In this document: positions 5,848-6,767 of the stretch, piece after piece | Numbering within the stretch: the first letter of the stretch is position 1 | Layout of the letters: every line of letters begins with the position of its first letter | Origin: an archaeon | GTDB taxonomy: Archaea > Nanobdellota > Nanobdellia > Pacearchaeales > GW2011-AR1 | NCBI GenBank assembly: GCA_030638105.1 | Contig: DAOWFF010000028.1 | Coordinates: forward strand, 1 to 6,767 | Reading direction: 5' to 3' | DNA: 6,767 nt | Translations under genes and position numbers: made by a program | Notes under the pieces: generated by a model | What the model was told of the DNA's origin: nothing | The model's database searches: none | What the model saw: only the letters and a program-made list of their open reading frames with translations

Positions 5848-6267
5848 TTAATCCATTTGTTCTTCTTTAACATCTCTGATCACTTCTATGTATTCTATAC
5901 TACGCTTAAGTAATTTAATGTGCTCTCCTAAATGAGAAGATGTAGCCATATCGTATGGTTGATTTTCAGAACCATATTGTAAATCAGGGATACTTGCAAA
6001 TAGTTCATACATTTCTAAAAGGTTTGTTGTAGCAGATATTCTCTCCATATACCAAACTCCAAAATCTTCATCACTTAATCCTAATATTCTTTCAATATCA
6101 GAACGAATAGCTCTCTCTGAATGAAGATAAGAGATTCCATCTATAGCTTTTGAATAGTCTTCAGCCATTATCCTTTCCCTCTCTTCTTTAGAGGGTCTTT
6201 CACCTTTTGCAATTCCATCAATTGCAGGATATTTTTCACTATATTCTGGATATCGTTTCGTTTTCAT
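5848..6267 (-). CDS. Hypothetical acidic, helical protein
   Basis: I do not recognise this 139-residue protein. It is rich in Glu, Asp and Lys and predicted mostly helical, with no membrane segment, signal peptide or cysteine cluster. AIDGI occurs twice (residues 15-19 and 41-45), each followed by a charged stretch, hinting at a short internal repeat. The C-terminal helix (LGEHIKLLKRSIEYIEVIRD) is amphipathic and could pair in a coiled coil. A TATA box 25 nt upstream of the ATG supports the start and leaderless expression. The gene is convergent with topA, with a 25-nt gap. It lies downstream of the hairpin-rich tRNA-Ile spacer, a position where accessory genes are often found, but no function can be assigned. 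Confidence 0.75.
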   Translation of the reverse strand: MKTKRYPEYSEKYPAIDGIAKGERPSKEERERIMAEDYSKAIDGISYLHSERAIRSDIERILGLSDEDFGVWYMERISATTNLLEMYELFASIPDLQYGSENQPYDMATSSHLGEHIKLLKRSIEYIEVIRDVKEEQMD

Positions 6268-6287
6268 TTAATCCTAATCTAAAGAGT

Positions 6288-6296
6288 GTTTATAAG
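6288..6296 (-). promoter_or_regulatory. TATA box of the acidic hypothetical gene
   Basis: CTTATAAAC on the minus strand is centred about 25 nt upstream of the ATG at 6267, giving a leaderless transcript. Confidence 0.65.
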
Positions 6297-6356
6297 AATG
6301 ATTATATTTTAACAATTATATCTTAATAGCATAAACCGCAAGCGTTTCAAATCTTT

Positions 6357-6438
6357 ATGAGCCTGCTAACTCCCGACCCCACTCGTCACTGGATTATCGG
6401 ATTCTCTCATGAAGTCGCTCGGAATTTGAGACGTGGAC
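6357..6438. repeat. tRNA-Ile 3'-end partial copy split by cassette B
   Basis: atgagcctgc (6357-6366) equals the acceptor end of tRNA-Ile (6624-6633). It is followed by a stretch of about 55 nt related to cassette A beside tRNA-Lys, sharing ctcccgacc (6370-6378), tggattat (6390-6397) and catgaagtcgctcg (6408-6421). Then comes ggaatttgagacgtggac (6421-6438), a degenerate copy of the tRNA-Ile T-arm (6636-6652). As at tRNA-Lys, the cassette is bracketed by acceptor and T-arm pieces of the local tRNA. No gene is seen here. Confidence 0.6.
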
Positions 6439-6468
6439 AAGTCCACGGTTGAGTTTTTACAAACTCAA

Positions 6469-6493
6469 ATGAGCCTGCACAATTTGGCGTCGG
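6469..6493. repeat. Second degenerate tRNA-Ile 3'-end copy
   Basis: atgagcctgcac (6469-6480) is identical to 6624-6635, the acceptor end of tRNA-Ile and the start of its T-stem, in the same orientation. The following bases (aatttggcgtcgg) look like a decayed T-arm. It is the third occurrence of the atgagcctgc string in 280 nt, counting the intact gene. Confidence 0.65.
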
Positions 6494-6596
6494 AAATAAA
6501 TTCCTCGCAAGTAAAAAATTCGCTAAATTTTTAACTTAATCATGGACTGCGTTTTTAACGCAAAAATCTTCTTGAATTTAACATGGTGAAAATCCA

Positions 6597-6623
6597 ATGA
6601 TGTTTCACTGGGTTCAACATCAT
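6597..6623 (-). terminator. Hairpin immediately 3' of tRNA-Ile
   Basis: An 8-bp stem, atgatgtt/aacatcat, with an 11-nt loop begins one base beyond the discriminator base of tRNA-Ile on the transcribed strand. It parallels the hairpin after tRNA-Lys. A role in 3' processing or termination is inferred from position only. Confidence 0.4.
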
Positions 6624-6624
6624 A

Positions 6625-6698
6625 TGAGCCTGCACGGATTTGAACCGTGGACTTCTGCCTTATCAGAGCAGCGTTCTACCAGGCTGAACTACAGGCTC
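6625..6698 (-). tRNA. tRNA-Ile (anticodon GAT)
   Basis: The minus strand folds into a 74-nt cloverleaf. The acceptor stem GAGCCTG/CAGGCTC is perfect, the D-stem is GTTC/GAAC, and the anticodon stem CTGCT/GGCAG (one G-U) encloses loop CTGATAA with anticodon GAT. The T-arm is CACGG-TTCAAAT-CCGTG and the discriminator is A. CCA is not encoded. It reads AUC and AUU as isoleucine. Its 3' end is copied at least twice downstream (6357 and 6469) and its T-arm is copied in both orientations (6421-6450), so this locus has had repeated recombination. Confidence 0.96.
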
Positions 6699-6720
6699 GC
6701 AAACCTGTAAGTATTTTTTT

Positions 6721-6730
6721 GTTTTTAAAG
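6721..6730 (-). promoter_or_regulatory. TATA box of tRNA-Ile
   Basis: CTTTAAAAAC on the minus strand is centred about 28 nt upstream of the tRNA 5' end. It resembles the TTTTTAAAC element of tRNA-Lys at the same spacing. Confidence 0.6.
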
Positions 6731-6767
6731 TTTGTTAAAGAATATTTTACTCTCTCACAAATTCGCT

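Larger units (their letters stand above)
6432..6623. other. Hairpin array in the gene-free spacer downstream of tRNA-Ile
   Basis: The 357-nt spacer 6268-6624 has no supported gene. From 6432 it holds six hairpins in close succession: cgtggac/gtccacg (6432-6447), ttgagttt/aaactcaa with loop ttac (6449-6468), a bulged gcg-ggaa/ttcc-cgc (6487-6508), aagtaaaaaatt paired 11 of 12 with aatttttaactt (6509-6537), tgcgtt/aacgca with loop ttt (6548-6562), and atgatgtt/aacatcat (6597-6623). Read on the minus strand they follow tRNA-Ile, so they could form a structured trailer RNA, or be DNA-level palindromes left by mobile elements. Confidence 0.5.

Noticed and set aside
315..6638. The whole stretch between the two tRNA loci as one integrated element
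   Set aside because: The repeats at the two ends derive from different tRNAs, no integrase is present, and topA, an essential-type gene, lies inside. Local scars at each tRNA explain the data better.
6267..6767. CRISPR array or C/D-box small RNA in the hairpin-rich spacer
   Set aside because: The repeats are unequal in length and spacing with no regular spacers, and I found no properly spaced C (RTGATGA) and D (CTGA) box pair.

Overview
The window looks like a small, AT-rich (by eye about one third G+C) archaeal chromosome fragment, most likely from a DPANN-type lineage (Pace-/Woese-/Nanoarchaeota-like). Four things point that way. Seven protein genes whose upstream region is visible start about 25-27 nt downstream of an archaeal TATA box, so they appear to be leaderless, and Shine-Dalgarno motifs are scarce. 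The two tRNA genes do not encode CCA. The largest gene is an archaeal-style type IA topoisomerase with two C-terminal zinc ribbons. The neighbours are short single-domain proteins. The lineage is an inference; no rRNA or ribosomal protein gene is present to fix it.

Layout, left to right. A gene of unknown function (3-362) runs into a partial copy of a tRNA 3' end. The intact tRNA-Lys(CTT) follows (474-549, minus), then a small basic protein gene (582-815, minus). A hairpin-rich divergent spacer leads to a 43-residue single-pass membrane protein (1024-1155, plus), whose stop codon abuts the stop codon of a HEPN/MltR-like protein with an Rx4H motif (1156-1689, minus). After a 222-nt spacer comes a small winged-helix regulator (1912-2178, minus), divergent from a calcineurin-like phosphoesterase (2311-2925, plus) across an inverted repeat that may be an operator. 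Then come a YkgJ/UPF0153-type cysteine-cluster protein (3005-3349, plus) and topoisomerase I (3399-5822, plus). An acidic protein of unknown function (5848-6267, minus) is followed by a 357-nt spacer full of hairpins and tRNA-Ile fragments, and the window closes with the intact tRNA-Ile(GAT) (6625-6698, minus).

Most genes have their own TATA box, so there is little operon structure. The regulator and phosphoesterase may share control through the palindrome between them. The HEPN gene and the membrane-peptide gene form a tight convergent pair with no known joint function.

The most unusual signal lies beside the tRNA genes. Downstream of both tRNAs are partial copies of that tRNA's own 3' end. 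In each case a degenerate cassette shared between the two loci sits between an acceptor-end fragment and a T-arm fragment of the local tRNA. No integrase is visible. The copies could be scars of tRNA-targeted integration or a small repeat family tied to tRNA 3' ends. A second unusual signal is a GC-rich double-hairpin block inside the reading frame of the topoisomerase N-terminal extension.
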